From Cyclaneusma minus (taxonomy: Eukaryota; Ascomycota; Leotiomycetes; Marthamycetales; Marthamycetaceae): a stretch of 64,000 nt of DNA. The notes below the pieces were generated by a model. The model did not search any database and was not told the origin of the DNA. It saw only the letters and a list, made by a program, of their open reading frames with translations. The stretch lies in the NCBI GenBank assembly GCA_037179335.1, contig JAKZHN010000002.1, forward strand, positions 868,001-932,000, in the 5' to 3' direction. The translations under genes were made by a program, and so were the position numbers. How positions within the stretch are numbered: the first letter of the stretch is position 1; the number at the start of each line of letters is the position of its first letter. Shown here in pieces: positions 11,200 to 24,365 of the stretch.

Positions 11200-12575
11200 A
11201 TTTATTTAAAATACCACCACCGCTTGCAAGTCCGGATTTCCAAAATTCGGGTTGGAAATTATAAAATATAAATTAAATATAGAAATTTTTATATGGAGCT
11301 TTTTAATATAAAGCTGATTTCTAATGGCTTTATCCGACTAGTATTTAAAACCAAAATTTGGCTGGATGTTTTAAAAATTATTTAGCATTAAATCCAAGCA
11401 TTTCATTTTGAATTTATTTGGATGATTGGCAATAGCCTTGCAAAGGCTAATATTGGCTTATAAATTCCAATACTCCGTTTTATTGGCTTGAATTTTAAAT
11501 TTTATTTTGGTAAATTTAACCATTTTATTAAATATAAAGCCTTTATATATTAGGGAATAATTGTAATATTTTCGGGCTTCGCCAATTAATATATATAAAT
11601 AAACTATAATATAATTAATTTCCAAAATGCCAGATTTATTATATATATTATAAAGCCTTTAAAGCTTGGCATTTAAAATATTAAATAGCTTACCGTTATA
11701 GCGATATTTTTCCTAATATATTTTACCAATATCCATAACTTTTTTTCTGGCTTTATAATTGTTTATTTTATTTCTGCCAAAATCTAATAAAGCTGGGCTT
11801 TTATTTTTTTGCATTAATAAAGGGCCAAAAAAAGGAAATGGTATATAGCGTTTTTAAAAATAGTATTTGAATTCCGGAAAAGGATAATAAAGAACAGGAA
11901 TTATTTTATAGCCAGAAATAGCTTAATAAGGGCTTTTTAAAAATCCTGGTATATTTCCTTAATATAGGGCATTTTTTAAAAGTAATTTGGCTAATAGTTT
12001 AAATTAAATATAAAACCGTTCCCAAAATATTAATTTTTTAATTAAGTTTTTAATTGCTTTAATTCCTTTTAAAAATCTATTAAAAGTTTTAATTAAAAAA
12101 AGATTTGCAAGCTTAAAAACCTCCTTATTTTTTAAATCTTTAATTTGTATCTTTTTCTTTTTTGGAAAAGGGTTACCAGGCTTTCCGTAAATGCCTTTAA
12201 CAATTGTTTCCAATACTAAATTCTTTTTATATATAATTTATTTCTTATTAAATTTATCCGCTAGCCAATTTTATAAATTATTTGGTTTAATAGCCAAATT
12301 AAATAAAAAACTAATTAATTTATTGCTTTTTTATCGCTTAATAAAAATCCCATGCTTTTTAAAAAAATTAATAACCTTTTTAATATTGCTGCCCATTGCT
12401 TTAAACATTTCCAATATCCAGTCTCCAAAATAGTCTTGGTATAATATTTACAACGCTATTCCAATTATTTTGTATTTTTGCTTTCTTTTATACCAATTTA
12501 AAATTACAGCATTTAATATAGGCTTAATATAAATAAATTTATTTTTAATATTGAAATCCAAAAAATTATAGCCTT
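11200..12575 (-). pseudogene. RIP-killed retrotransposon Gag-like gene
   Basis: A single minus-strand frame can be followed for about 450 codons and is broken by about a dozen TAG/TAA codons, nearly all explicable as mutated CAG/CAA. Recognisable stretches are YFGDWILEMFKAMGSN, then PALLDFGRNKINNYKARKK, VMDIGKIY, YNGKLFNILNAKL, GEARKYYNYSLIYKGF and WNL-stop-ANISLCKAIANHP, followed by KCLDLMLNNF and YQ/stop-SDKAIRNQLY. The order resembles, from memory, a Gag-type domain of fungal LTR retrotransposons: a 'yxGelydvLdxKl' segment, a 'lkGxAxxfYy' segment, then 'WxxxsLxxvIxxnPxKxxxeCLxxl'. Pol should follow toward lower coordinates, but I could not recognise it. The Ty1/Copia or Ty3/Gypsy assignment is left open. 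Confidence 0.6.
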
Positions 12576-13369
12576 TTATATATTAAAGGTTTATTTTAAA
12601 AATATATAAAAATATATAAAATCCGTTATCCGCTTTTTCACTTTTAAAAGCTATAATTATTAAACTTAAAATAGCTAATTGCATAAATTAGACTAATAAT
12701 ATATTATAAAAGGTATTATTTTAAAAATAAATAAATAAGGGTATTAAAAATATATCGGGCAATTGCGCAATTGATAAATTATATTAGCTGGCTAAAAAAC
12801 TCCTTAAATATCAAACGGGGGCGCTAGGCTTAAGCTTTTATTTAATAAAGATTTAAGCTAATTTTAATAAATTTTAATCTAAATATTACAAACTTGAATA
12901 ATATAAATTTAAAAAGATTAAATTTAAATATAGCTTAATTTAAGCTATATTAAAGCTTTTAAATAAGGCTGCAAATAAAGGGCGCAATTTTTTATTTTTT
13001 ATTATTTGGCTAAAAGGTATAAAAGAAAACTTAAATTAAAATTTTAAACACGGTATATTTAAAAGCAATTAAATAGCTATAATAAAATATATTAATAATA
13101 AAAAACTAAAGCTAGCTATTTGCGCTCCAATTATTAATATTATAATTTAAAGTTTTTTAAGGTTTTTACACCTTTTAAAAAACCAATTAGCATAGCTATA
13201 TTTGCATAATTACCCTTTTTTAATAATTTTACAAATTTGCTGCTTTTAATAAAAAAAACGCTAATTAATATTGGTTTACTAAAGGTAAACGGGTAAATTA
13301 ATTTGCAAGTGCAATTTAGGGATTATTAATATATTTATTAATTATATCTAAGAAAGGAAAGCTAGCTCG

Positions 13370-13475
13370 TCGTCGCTCTCCTTAAAGCCATTTCCAGGTC
13401 TTGGCGCTAGCGGCAGCTATATAGGCACGGGCTACCCTGGCTGCCACCATGGTTGCTTAAAGCTTTTGCTGCAGC
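13370..13475. other. GC-rich patch inside block 1
   Basis: About 100 bp keep normal or high G+C (GCTCGTCGTCGCTCTCC, GGCACGGGCTACCCTGGC) inside DNA that is otherwise almost purely A+T. It contains CpG and CpA sites that should have been lost if fully mutated. It may be an LTR or promoter portion of the minus-strand Gag element, or a late insertion. No gene is recognised. Confidence 0.5.
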
Positions 13476-13909
13476 TGGTTAAATAAATATATAATTTATT
13501 AAAAAAATAATAATGCAAAAAAAAATTATATTTTGCATAGCCAAAATTATAATAAATTTAAATAAATAGAAAAATATTTATAAGCAAAAGGAAGGCTTTT
13601 TATAGAAAATAAAAAAATATATAATTATGATTAATAATATTAAAAAAAATTGCAGATTCAACCTAGTAACGCTTAGCCAAATATTTCTAAATTATAGCTA
13701 TATAAATAATTAGGCCTTTGCTAAATTGATATTAATATTATTTATTTATTTATTTATTAATCTTAATTATTATCTAGCAATTAAAACCATATAATAATAA
13801 TTAAATTTAAATTTTGCAGGGCTAAAACTATAAAAACTCCGGAGAGCTTTTAAATTAAATTACCCTAATTTCGTTTTATTAATAATAATGGAAAATTTTA
13901 ATTATAAAT

Positions 13910-13947
13910 AAATTGGGGGCCTATATAAATTGGGGGCCTATATAAAT
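13910..13947 (+). repeat. 19-bp direct tandem duplication
   Basis: The unit ATAAATTGGGGGCCTATAT occurs twice in tandem. It is unusual here because each copy keeps a GGGGGCC core within the A+T-rich block. Confidence 0.8.
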
Positions 13948-14668
13948 AAAGCTCTAATAGTGCTATGCCTTTAAATTCTGCTATTGCCAATTATTATAAT
14001 TATAAATTTAGAAATTTGCTAAAAAGAATTTAGGCCATTTATATTTATATTATTTTTCCAAACCAGCTTTTTACCCGTTTAAATCCATTTTTAAAAATCC
14101 AGCCAAAATCCAGCCATTTTTTATTTTTTATTTCCCTGCTCGTTTTTATTTATATTAAACTCCTAGGCCAAATTGTTCTTTTGTTTTTCAAATCACCGGC
14201 TGGCTTTTAAAAAACTACTAATTAAAGCCTTTTCTGGTATATTTTTTATAATAGGCCAATTTGCTTAAAAACCAAATTATTAAACCTTCCTTTAAATAAG
14301 GCAAATAAATTTTAAAAATTAAATTCTAAAACCCCGAAATTTATAGCCCAGTTTAATTTTCTCCAATATTATATTAGAATAATTTTAAGCTAATACGCCG
14401 CTTTAAAATATACCTTTAAAATTAATAGCCACTTTTTCCGGATAATTCTTTGCAATTGGCTAGCTTATTTAAAAAACAAGTTTTATATATAATGTTTTTT
14501 AGCTTTATACCCTTTTTTTAAAAATAAATTAATATATTGCTTTAATTTACTAATTTAAAGGCTATAGCCTTTTTTCCACTATCCAATACGTTTTCGAAAT
14601 ATTCCTTGGCGAGCTTAAAAAAAAGCTTTTTTTTTATTATTCTTCTTTTGCATTTAATACCCCAAATA

Positions 14669-14767
14669 GTCCTCGTGGCTTAATGGTAATATTAGATTGC
14701 AAAAAGCTTTATATAACATGGCTATCACGCTATTTAAAGGCTGCGGATTTAACTCCTATTAAGGACC
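14669..14767 (+). pseudogene. Mutated tRNA-Cys (GCA anticodon) with a 29-nt intron
   Basis: The cloverleaf can be laid out base by base. Acceptor 14669-14675 faces 14760-14766. The A box is TGGCTTAATGG. The anticodon stem TTAGA (14692-14696) is followed by loop TTGCAA with GCA at 14699-14701. An intron at 14703-14731 sits at the canonical 37/38 site. A38 is at 14732 and the 3' anticodon stem TTTAA at 14733-14737. A 5-nt variable loop follows, then T stem GCGGA, loop TTTAACT, stem CCTAT, and discriminator 14767. Broken pairs become canonical if T is read as former C or A as former G, which is the RIP pattern. The D arm is about 2 nt short. It should not be functional. Confidence 0.75.
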
Positions 14768-15195
14768 CCGATTTTCGCTGCGCCGGCAATTCTCTAAATA
14801 ATTACCAAGCGCCGTAAAATGCATTACATTAATTCTGGCGCTTTTAAATTAAAGCTATAGAATTTTTAAATTTCTATAAAATTAAATTTTCTATAATTTT
14901 TAAATTTCTATAATAAAAATTTAATTTGCATATTATAGTATATTAATATACCAGTTATTATGCAAAATAATAATGCTAAAAAGTTTTTAAAAGGCTATTA
15001 AAAAATTGCCGAAACACTATTAGCTTTTATTAAGTTTAAAAGCCGTGCTTTTATTAAAAAAAAGCTTTTTTTTAGCTATCGCTATTAATTGGTATTTTTC
15101 GGAAAGCTCCGGAAAAGCATTAGCTATATGCATTACTATTATTATTAATATATAAATATTACGGGATAAAAATTAAAACAAAAAATCAATAAATA

Positions 15196-15235
15196 AATTA
15201 GCAGCAAATAAATTAGCAGCAAATAAATTTAATTG
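15196..15235 (+). repeat. 16-bp tandem repeat
   Basis: AAATTAGCAGCAAATA-type units are repeated in direct tandem two to three times within the A+T block. Confidence 0.7.
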
Positions 15236-16612
15236 GTAAATTTAATTTAGATATAATAATACAATTTCTATAGTCTTTATTATTAATTAAATACGCCAAT
15301 ATAATAAATCAAAAGCTGCTTTTCGTTTGGCGCTAAAATAATTATCTGGGTATTTTATTTTCCAATTAAATATTGGTAGCTTTTTGGCGAATTTACAAAG
15401 TCTTTTTCAGTTTTAAATATTTATTATATTAATTATTATTAATTAATTATTATCAATTCCATTATAAAGCAATGCTAAATTAAAAGCAATAATTTTTTAA
15501 AATGCGAAAAAAGGAAAAATACGGCCTGGGTAATTTATTGCTTTTTTTAAATTGGTATAATGGAAAAAAAGAAAATAATAAATTAAAAGAGTAAGCTTTA
15601 ATTTCAATTAAAAAAAAAGGAATAGAAAAAATAGAATAAAAAAGGCCCAAAAAATTTGAATAGGAATAAAATATAGTATAAGGGTTAAGAAATAAAAACT
15701 AAATTATAATTCCTAGTTTTGGGCTATAGCAAAGCAATTAAAAATACTAGTATAGTTCGATATTAAAAGATTTATAAATTGTTTTTTAATGGACTATATT
15801 AAATTGGCTATAAATTTCCTTTATACCTTGCCGGATTTTTGCCGGACTAGCTTTAATCCGCTAAAGCATTAAAAATGTTTTATTTTTTTAATAAATTTAA
15901 AAAGGGAATTAATTTAACTAAACAGGTGTTTTTTATAATAATAAATATACACAAATTATAGACGCTAATTGCATATCTCACTAAATAAATATATCGGACA
16001 ATAAATTGAGTTAAAAAAAAACCCCAAATAGCCTAGCTTATAAAAAAAAAGAAAAAGCGGAAATATTAAAATTATTATTTCCAATACCGCAAATAAATAA
16101 AAATCTGAATTAGGGCTAAAATCCAATTATAATTATTTTTCAAATATAAGGGCTATTATAAATAAAAGTAATATATATATATATATAATATATCGGCCAT
16201 TTATCGAAAACCACCTAAATTTCTAAAGGAAAAAATAAAAAAAAGATATTTAATAAAATAAAAAAATTATAAAATCGTTATTTTATTTAGCGTATATTAT
16301 ACTATTAATTGGCAAAAGAAAAATCCAAATTTTTAACGGCTATATACCGGCTATATAGTAAAGCCGGCTAAAAAGAATTCGAATATAAAACTGCCGGCTA
16401 TATAGCGGAAATTGGCTGGATTCCTAAAAGAAAGAAATAAAGTATTTGGAAGGATACAAAATCCGTAAAAAAAAAGGCTTTGCATATATTGGCTATTAAT
16501 TTGGTAAAATTCGGGCTTTTAATAAAGGGTTAATATACCGCTAATATTTACCGGCAGCGGCGGAAAAATATATAATAAAAAGAAAAAATAAATTAAAAAT
16601 TATATAGCCTTT

Positions 16613-16842
16613 AATATCACACGGGGCCGAGAAAAGCGCCCTGCAAGCGCCCCACGAAGCACGTGCGCTAAAAAATACGCAAAAAATAAGCATTGCTTTT
16701 TAAAAAAGCTAAGCAAGGCTTTTAATATATAATATTTAAACGCTGCTATTTGTATTTAAAAAACATAGAGGCTATTTTTTATAGCTAAAAAATATATATA
16801 ATGAATTTTTCTTTATTAATTGATTTATTAATTATTATAATA
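16613..16842 (+). repeat. LTR copy 1 (partly unmutated)
   Basis: It aligns colinearly with 23,715-23,944. Positions 16,618-16,672 remain GC-rich (CACGGGGCCGAG; GCGCCCTGCAAGCGCCCC), whereas the partner is A+T-converted. Shared landmarks are AACGCTGCTATTT and GGCTATTTTTTATA followed by AAAAAATATATATAATG. Similarity ends near 16,842. Confidence 0.75.
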
Positions 16843-19800
16843 AAATAGCCGCTTTTATTTTAAAAAGCAATAATTTTATTTGCGAAAATTTTATTAAAAG
16901 ATTTAAAAACCAATTTCGCTTAATTTTAAAAAAGAATTAATATTAGCAGCAATATTAGCAAAATTTATATACCAAATTAAAAAATTATATTTAATAAAAA
17001 TAATAATGCATTGATTAATGATATTAATAAAAACGCTGCTAATATTAATAATTAAAAAGAATTTAAAGGCCTTTTTATTTTAAATTAAAAATTATCTAAT
17101 AGCCCTTTTTAGCCAAATAGCTAATTTATTAATATAAATTAATTTGGGCAAATTTAAAATTAAAGCGCCCCAATTAAAAGTACAAGCATGCTATATAAAA
17201 GCAAAAATAATTTAATTCCTGCTTTTATTCCCGCTTTTATTTTTAGCTTAATTCAAAGCTAAGCCAATTCAAATTCCAATAATTTTGCAAATTATTTAAT
17301 AAACTATTTAAAAATTAAAAATCAAAAAACAAATTGCAAAATTGCAAGCTAAAATTGCAATTCTTATTTGCAAATACAGCTTATTTGGCTTAAATTTAAA
17401 AACGTTTTATAAAACAAGTTTAAAAATTTAATATTAAATATAATAAATGGAAAGCAATAATGTATATTGCATATATTAAATTAATTTGCCAAAAAAAATT
17501 AAAAAATAATAATAGTTAAATTTTTTTATTGCAAAATAAAAATCTTTTTTTTATATAAACAATATATGTTTTATATGTTTTTATAATTAATTTATTTTGA
17601 AATTTCGCAATACTATTAAATAAAATTTTATCTTTTTAATAAAATAATTAATTATAAATTAATATATAGCATATATTTAATATATTTGGAAATATTAAAT
17701 ATAAAAATAAAATAAATTTTTAATTTAAAGCCAGAAATATATTTAATGCAAATAATTTAAAAAAATATTATAATAATTATAACAAATTATAAAATTTATA
17801 TAATATTTTAAATAATAATATAGCAATTTAATATTAGCCCAATTGCAAAAATAAAAAAAACGGCTATTATTAAAATAAAAATTAGTAGCGCAATTAAAAT
17901 TAATACCGGCCTTTTTTATGCTTTAATTGGAATTTTAATAATTATAGCCTATTTAATTGTATTTATAAAAAAGATATATATTAAAATTGCTAGAAATTTA
18001 AATATAGGGCTTGCAAATATAAATAGCCCGGCAATAAAGCGTATATTTTAAATAGCAATAGCTTTAGCAATTATAAAAAAAAGCCAATTATATAAAAATA
18101 ATTTTAATTATAGCTAAAACTATAATAATTATAATTAAAATAAATATAATTAATTTTTTTATAAAAGTTGCAAACAAAATTTCTAATTTTATAAATTAGA
18201 AATATAAATATACTAATTAAAAACAAAAAATGCTAATAATTGCTTAATTTAATAACTTTTTTCTAAAATAAAAGCGCATAATAATTAATTGCTTAATTAT
18301 AATAAATATTTGGAATATAATTCCCGCTTTTATTTTTGTTAATAATAAATAAAATAAAAGTTTTATATTTTTAATATTTGGAATAGTAATAATAATAACA
18401 ATAATATATATATATATATATATATAATATTTATAAATTTGCTTTTTTAATAAAATTAAAACTAAAATTAAAAAATATTATAAAACTGTTATTAAGATTT
18501 CTAATAATAAAAATAATATAAAAAACCAAAATATTAAAATATGCTTTAATTTAAATAAATAGTCAATAAATATTATAACTGGGCTAAAATTAATTTTATT
18601 TACAAATGCTAAATTAAATAAAAACTTATTGCTTAAAATAAATTAAAAAAGGTAAATATAGTAATTTATATTTTAAATATAATAAATAAAATATTATTAT
18701 ATAAAAAGATTAGAAATATAATATTAAATTATACAAAATAGCATTTAGCAAAATAAATAAAAAGCTATTCTTTATAAAAAATACTATAAATTCAAATAAA
18801 ACTCCTATTATGCATATATTAAATAAAATATTAGAATTTTAGCAAAATACAATTGGATTTTAATATATTTTCAAAATTGTAAACTACCAAATATTAAAAA
18901 TATTTATAAAAAGTGTATAGCAAAATTAAAATTAAACTTAAAGCAAAACATTAAAATATAAAAAATTAAAAACTTAATTATTTTAATAATATTCTCAATA
19001 TAATAAAAACTAAGATATCATTTATATGTTTTAATTAAAACTATATTATAAAAATTAAAATAAATTTATTTTATTAATCTATTTATAAATTATTTAAAGA
19101 ATACCTAATTATATTAATAAAAGTATATTAATAAAAAATTAAATTTGCAAATTAAAAAGCCTAATAAAAGCTTTTATATTATTTATATTTAAAAAACAAT
19201 AGCTTGCGTTGATATATTAATTATAAAACATTCAATAATATTATTATTAAAAATTATTGCCTATTTTCTTTTAATTAATAAAGTTTTAACTAAATAAAAA
19301 AAGCCAACACTTTTATTAAATTAAATTTTAAAAATATATATTATAAAATTTACATATAAAAAAAACCAAAAAATAGCATTTTATATAAAATATAGCTATT
19401 TTAAATATGTAATAATATTATTTAAATTGCCAAATATATTATCTATATTTTAAATTTATATAAATATAGCATTTAAAAGCTTTTTAAATATTACTATAAT
19501 AGTTTTTTTTTTTTTAAAAATAGCAAATATAATAAATATGTAAAACCTATATTTAAAAAGCTATATAAATATTTTTTTATAAAAAAAAGCAAATATAAAT
19601 TTAAAATAAATAAATTTTTATTTTCAGACTTTATAATAAAAAGGAATAATATGTATATAACATTGGAAAAAATACACGCTATTTAAAAATAGCCTATATT
19701 AATTATATATATAAAATTGCAATTAGTTTTAATATAAATTAATTTTTACAAATAATTTGTTTTAAAATATAGCAGAGTTATATTTCCTATAATTAATTTG

Positions 19801-22800
19801 CTTATTAATAAGCATAAATAACAAACAAAGGCTTATTTAAATAGCTTTTAAAAATTTAAAAAGCTTTTTAATATATTAAAAATGCATTTGCAAATAAATT
19901 AATATTGCAGTATTTTAATTTTATAAACTATTTATAAATTATATATAATGCTTTTAAATTTGCAATATTAGGTATTTTAAAGCAATTTAAAAATTCAAAT
20001 AATTCAATATAATAGTATTGGCATTTAATAGCTTTTTAATTTCGCAAATTAATTAATATAAATTTAATATATTAAATACAGAATTTTAAATTGCTTATAA
20101 TTATAAAATTCTTTTAATATTAAAAATAATATATTAAAAGCATGTATTATAAAATTTAAATATTTTTAAAATATAATTATTTGCGCTATTTTATAAATAT
20201 AAAAACTTTTAATAAATATTAAATTAAATAAATTATGATATTAAAATTTTATAATTTTAATATTAAATATATTGCAAAAATTAAAAACCCTATTAAGTTT
20301 CTATTTTATAAGCCAAATTATAAAAGAAACAGTAAAAGGTGTTTAATTTTTTTGAATATTGCAATAAAAGCTCCGCTACTTATTTAATTATATATTAAAT
20401 ATATAATTTTTAAAAAATATAGCTGCTTTTGCAAATACGGTAATTGCATTTTAATTAGAATTATTAAATTGGAAAATTAGTATTGCATATTGTATTTATA
20501 TATTATAAATATAAATTTCTAAATAATAAATTGCATTTTATTTAAATTATAAAAACTTAAAAGCCAAAATAATTAAAATAAAATTTATAGATATTCTTAA
20601 AATTTAAAGAAATAATAAAAATCTAATAAAAATACAAAATTAATTTGCATTATATAAAAATAAATAATAGCAATTTAAAAATAATATATTATATAAACAA
20701 AGCAAATTATATATTTTTATAATAAATATATTGCGCAATAAAGTTTTATAGATTTATTATAATAGCAAATTGGCAAATTATTTTAAAATAAACTAAATTT
20801 TAATTTTAATTTATTATAAATATTATTGGCTAAATATAAAAATATAAATATAAAATTATATATATAATTGTTATATTTATTAGCAAAATAAAATTTGCCA
20901 ATATATATTTTATAATCAATTATAGTTTTTGCCCTTAATTAATAAAATATAAATATATTCATTATAAAATTTTATTATAAATTTGCTAAAATTATAATAT
21001 ATAGGCAAAATATATAATATTATTTTAATAATAATAAATTATTATATTAAATTGTATAATTTATATATATAATTTATATACATAATTAAAATTATTAATA
21101 TATAATTTTTTGAAGTTATTATATTTAATTATAGCTTTATATTTATTAGTATATTATAAACAGCCTTTTGCTATAAATCTTATATAATATATAAATATAA
21201 TATTGCATTTTATTTTTAAATAAGTAAATAAATAAAGCAAATAAATTAAATTTTAAAAATTTATATATAATATTATTATAATAATAATAACATAAATTAA
21301 ATAATTTAATTATCTATAATAAAATTTGCCTATAATAATAAAAAATAAAAAATATTAATTTTAAATTAGCATTAATCTTTTTATATAATTTATAAAAATT
21401 AAAATATTTAATATAAAAAAGCAAAGAAAAAGCCCCCCGGCAAATATACGCTATTGCAAAAATTTAGAAAACACTATTAATAAATATATAAAGCAATATG
21501 CGAAAAAGCATTAAATTTTAAATTTTAATAAAAAAACCTGGATTTATTTATTAAGAATATAAATTTTGAAATTATAAAGCTAGCAAAAAGAAATATAAAT
21601 TCTTTTTTTATTATTAAAAGAATAAAAGCCCAAAGTTATTATTTAAATTTTCTATTTAAATTTTAATTAAAAAAAGTATATAATATTTTTTATATTAGCC
21701 TTTCAAAATCCGCTAAAGCATTTTTAAATAGCATATATAAATTATATTTTGCAAATTTTTGAATTTTTAAAAATAATCAAAACTAAAAAACTAAAAAACT
21801 AAAAAAAAGAATAATATATAAAAAGAATAAAAAGAATTAATATATATTTTATATATATTAAAAAAGCTAAAGCCGAAATTAAAATTAAATATTAATTTCA
21901 AAAAACTTTAAAAAACCCCAATAATTTTGAGCAAATTTATTAAAAAATTATTAAAATTAAATTATAATAATAAAAAAAAAATTATAAAAAAAATGCGAAT
22001 TTAAAAGAAAAATAAAAAAAACCAGTTTTAATTTTATATTTAAATAGAAAACGCCTAATTACGCGCAATATTAAGCAAAAGCAAAAATAAAAATATTTAA
22101 AATATAAAAATATAAATTTCATTATCGTTTTATTCTTTAAATTAAATTAAATTTAATTTAATTTAATTAAAAATTATAAAATATATAAATAAAAATTATA
22201 AAATTCTATATATAAAATAATTTAATTAAAAATAAAGATTATATAAAATAAATTTAATTAGCAAAATTCAAAAGTCCATAATATTTTTAAATTCCAATTT
22301 GCACATATTAAATTTATAATTTTTATATTTTATATTATATTGTCAAAGGTTTCGTTTTATATCAAGTCAAATATTATTAAAAGAATAATTAAAATTAGAA
22401 TTTATTTATTTTTGATTAAATATATATAAAAAGAAATTAATTAAAGCTATTATTACAGCTATAATATTTTTAAATATATTGCATATTTTATATTTTAAAA
22501 AAGCATAAATTCTAAAGCAAAAAAATCACGATAGGTTTTATATTATTTTTTAATTAAATTAATTTTTTAAAAAAGCCTAAGTCTTAATATAGCAATAATA
22601 ATAAAATATAAAAATATTGTAAATTACATTAAATAAAAAAATTCAAGCAATAGAAATTTGCAAAATAATAAATTAATTGGCAAAACAAAATAAAAAAAGC
22701 AAAATATAAATTTATTATATAGTAAAAAAGCTTATAATTATTGCAATAATAATTGTATTTAAAATTATTTGCAATTTAATTATAAATATTAAAACTTTTA

Positions 22801-23714
22801 TAGAAAAAATCCAAATAGAAATTTTATATATAGCAAGCGCAAATATAAAGTTAAAATATAAATATAAATTTAATAAAAATGCAATTTAAATCTTGCAGCA
22901 AAATTGCAAATTTAGCACTATTATTATAATTATAAATAAAACCTTTACCGCGCGGCGCTTAAAATAAATTGCTATTAAACTTTTATATTTTGCAATTAAA
23001 AATATTAAAAATTATAATATTGAAAACAAAACAGCTAATTTCCGCTAAACAAAATGCATATTAAAAAATTTATATAAAAGCAATAATAAAAAAAAGCCTA
23101 ATAAAAACAGGAAAATCTGCTTTATATAAATAACGCCCTTAATAAAATCCAATATAATCGCTATAAAAAAATATTAATGTTTTTTTAAAAAATTTGCTAA
23201 AAATATCAAAAAAAATCGAAATTAAAAACGCAATTAAAAATTAATATATTATTATTATAAAAAGCATATAATACGCATATAAAAAAAAGCAAAAGATTAA
23301 AAAAGTCCTAAAATTAATTATTTAAAATAAACCGCCGCTATATTAATTTCTTAATATTTGCAAAAAAAGTATACGCAAAATTAAAATAGCATATATAAGC
23401 CAACAAAAATAATAAAATCCCAATAAATCTTCATACAAAAAACTCAAAATTTAAAATAATAAAAATAATTAAATAAAAATCTAAAATCGGTTTAATAATA
23501 AATAGCGTAAGCTATATATTAAAATTGAGATTTTAAACATTAAGCAATAATAACTTTGAAAATAATTATTAATAATAGCAAACTAATAAAAGCCTATTAA
23601 TTTATACAATTAAAATAAAAAATTAAGATAAAAAATTAAAATTAATTATTAAATTATTAAAAAGCAAAAATTCCTATTTAAAAGCTTTAAAGTCCAGAAT
23701 TATAAAAACAAAAA

Positions 23715-23944
23715 CAATTATTATATAAGGCTAAAAAAAGCGTTTTGCATATATTTTATAAAATATATATACTAAATATATATAAAAAATAAATATTGCT
23801 TATTAAAAAAACTAAGCAAAATTTCCAATATATAATATTGAAACGCTGCTATTTTTATTTAAAAAAACCAGCGGCTATTTTTTATAATTAAAAAATATAT
23901 ATAATGCATCCTTATTTACCAATCTATTTTTAACCATTATAATA
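23715..23944 (+). repeat. LTR copy 2 (heavily mutated)
   Basis: This is the direct-repeat partner of 16,613-16,842. Over 23,740-23,774, against 16,636-16,670, I count about 20 differences in 35 positions. All are C-to-T or G-to-A, except one A-to-T. Similarity ends near 23,944. Confidence 0.75.
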
Positions 23945-24229
23945 TTTAGCTAGCTATAAATTGGCTGGTATATATATATTGCTATTATAATGCTATTTTT
24001 AAATCACTAATTAAATATAAAAATTCTGCAAATTTTAAAATATAGCTATAAATTAAAGCTACCAAAGCTGGTAAATAGCGGCAATAAAAATTTGAAATAG
24101 CTAAAAAACCATTGGAGATTATTTGGGAATATTTTTAATATTTATAGAAAATTTTTATTTCTTAGCTATAGCCGCTAAAACTGCATAAATGCAATTGGGA
24201 GATATTAAAATTCAGAATTGTTAATTGCC

Positions 24230-24365
24230 TTATTTCCGGCCAATCTAGCGCCAATACCAAGCCTTTAAAAGGCCGGAGAAGCGCTGGACCGATTAAAGGA
24301 AGGTCGGAAACTCGATTAATAAGGGTCTTGGGGGAATCGCTTTTAAAAACGCAGTTCGCCGTTAT
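24230..24365. other. GC-rich patch inside block 1
   Basis: A stretch of about 130 bp keeps normal composition (AAGGCCGGAGAAGCGCTGG; AGGGTCTTGGGGGAATCGC) in otherwise A+T DNA shortly after LTR copy 2. No open frame or RNA structure was recognised. It may be less mutated element DNA. Confidence 0.45.

Larger units (their letters stand above)
16613..23944. mobile_element. Nested, RIP-mutated LTR retrotransposon (about 7.3 kb)
   Basis: Two direct repeats of about 230 bp lie at 16,613-16,842 and 23,715-23,944 (offset about 7,102-7,104 bp) and enclose 6.9 kb of A+T-rich DNA. This is the spacing expected of a complete LTR retrotransposon. The interior is too mutated for me to identify reverse transcriptase or integrase motifs or to fix the orientation. 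Weak plus-strand frames occur around 17,880-18,060. No clear target-site duplication or primer binding site was found. Confidence 0.65.
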
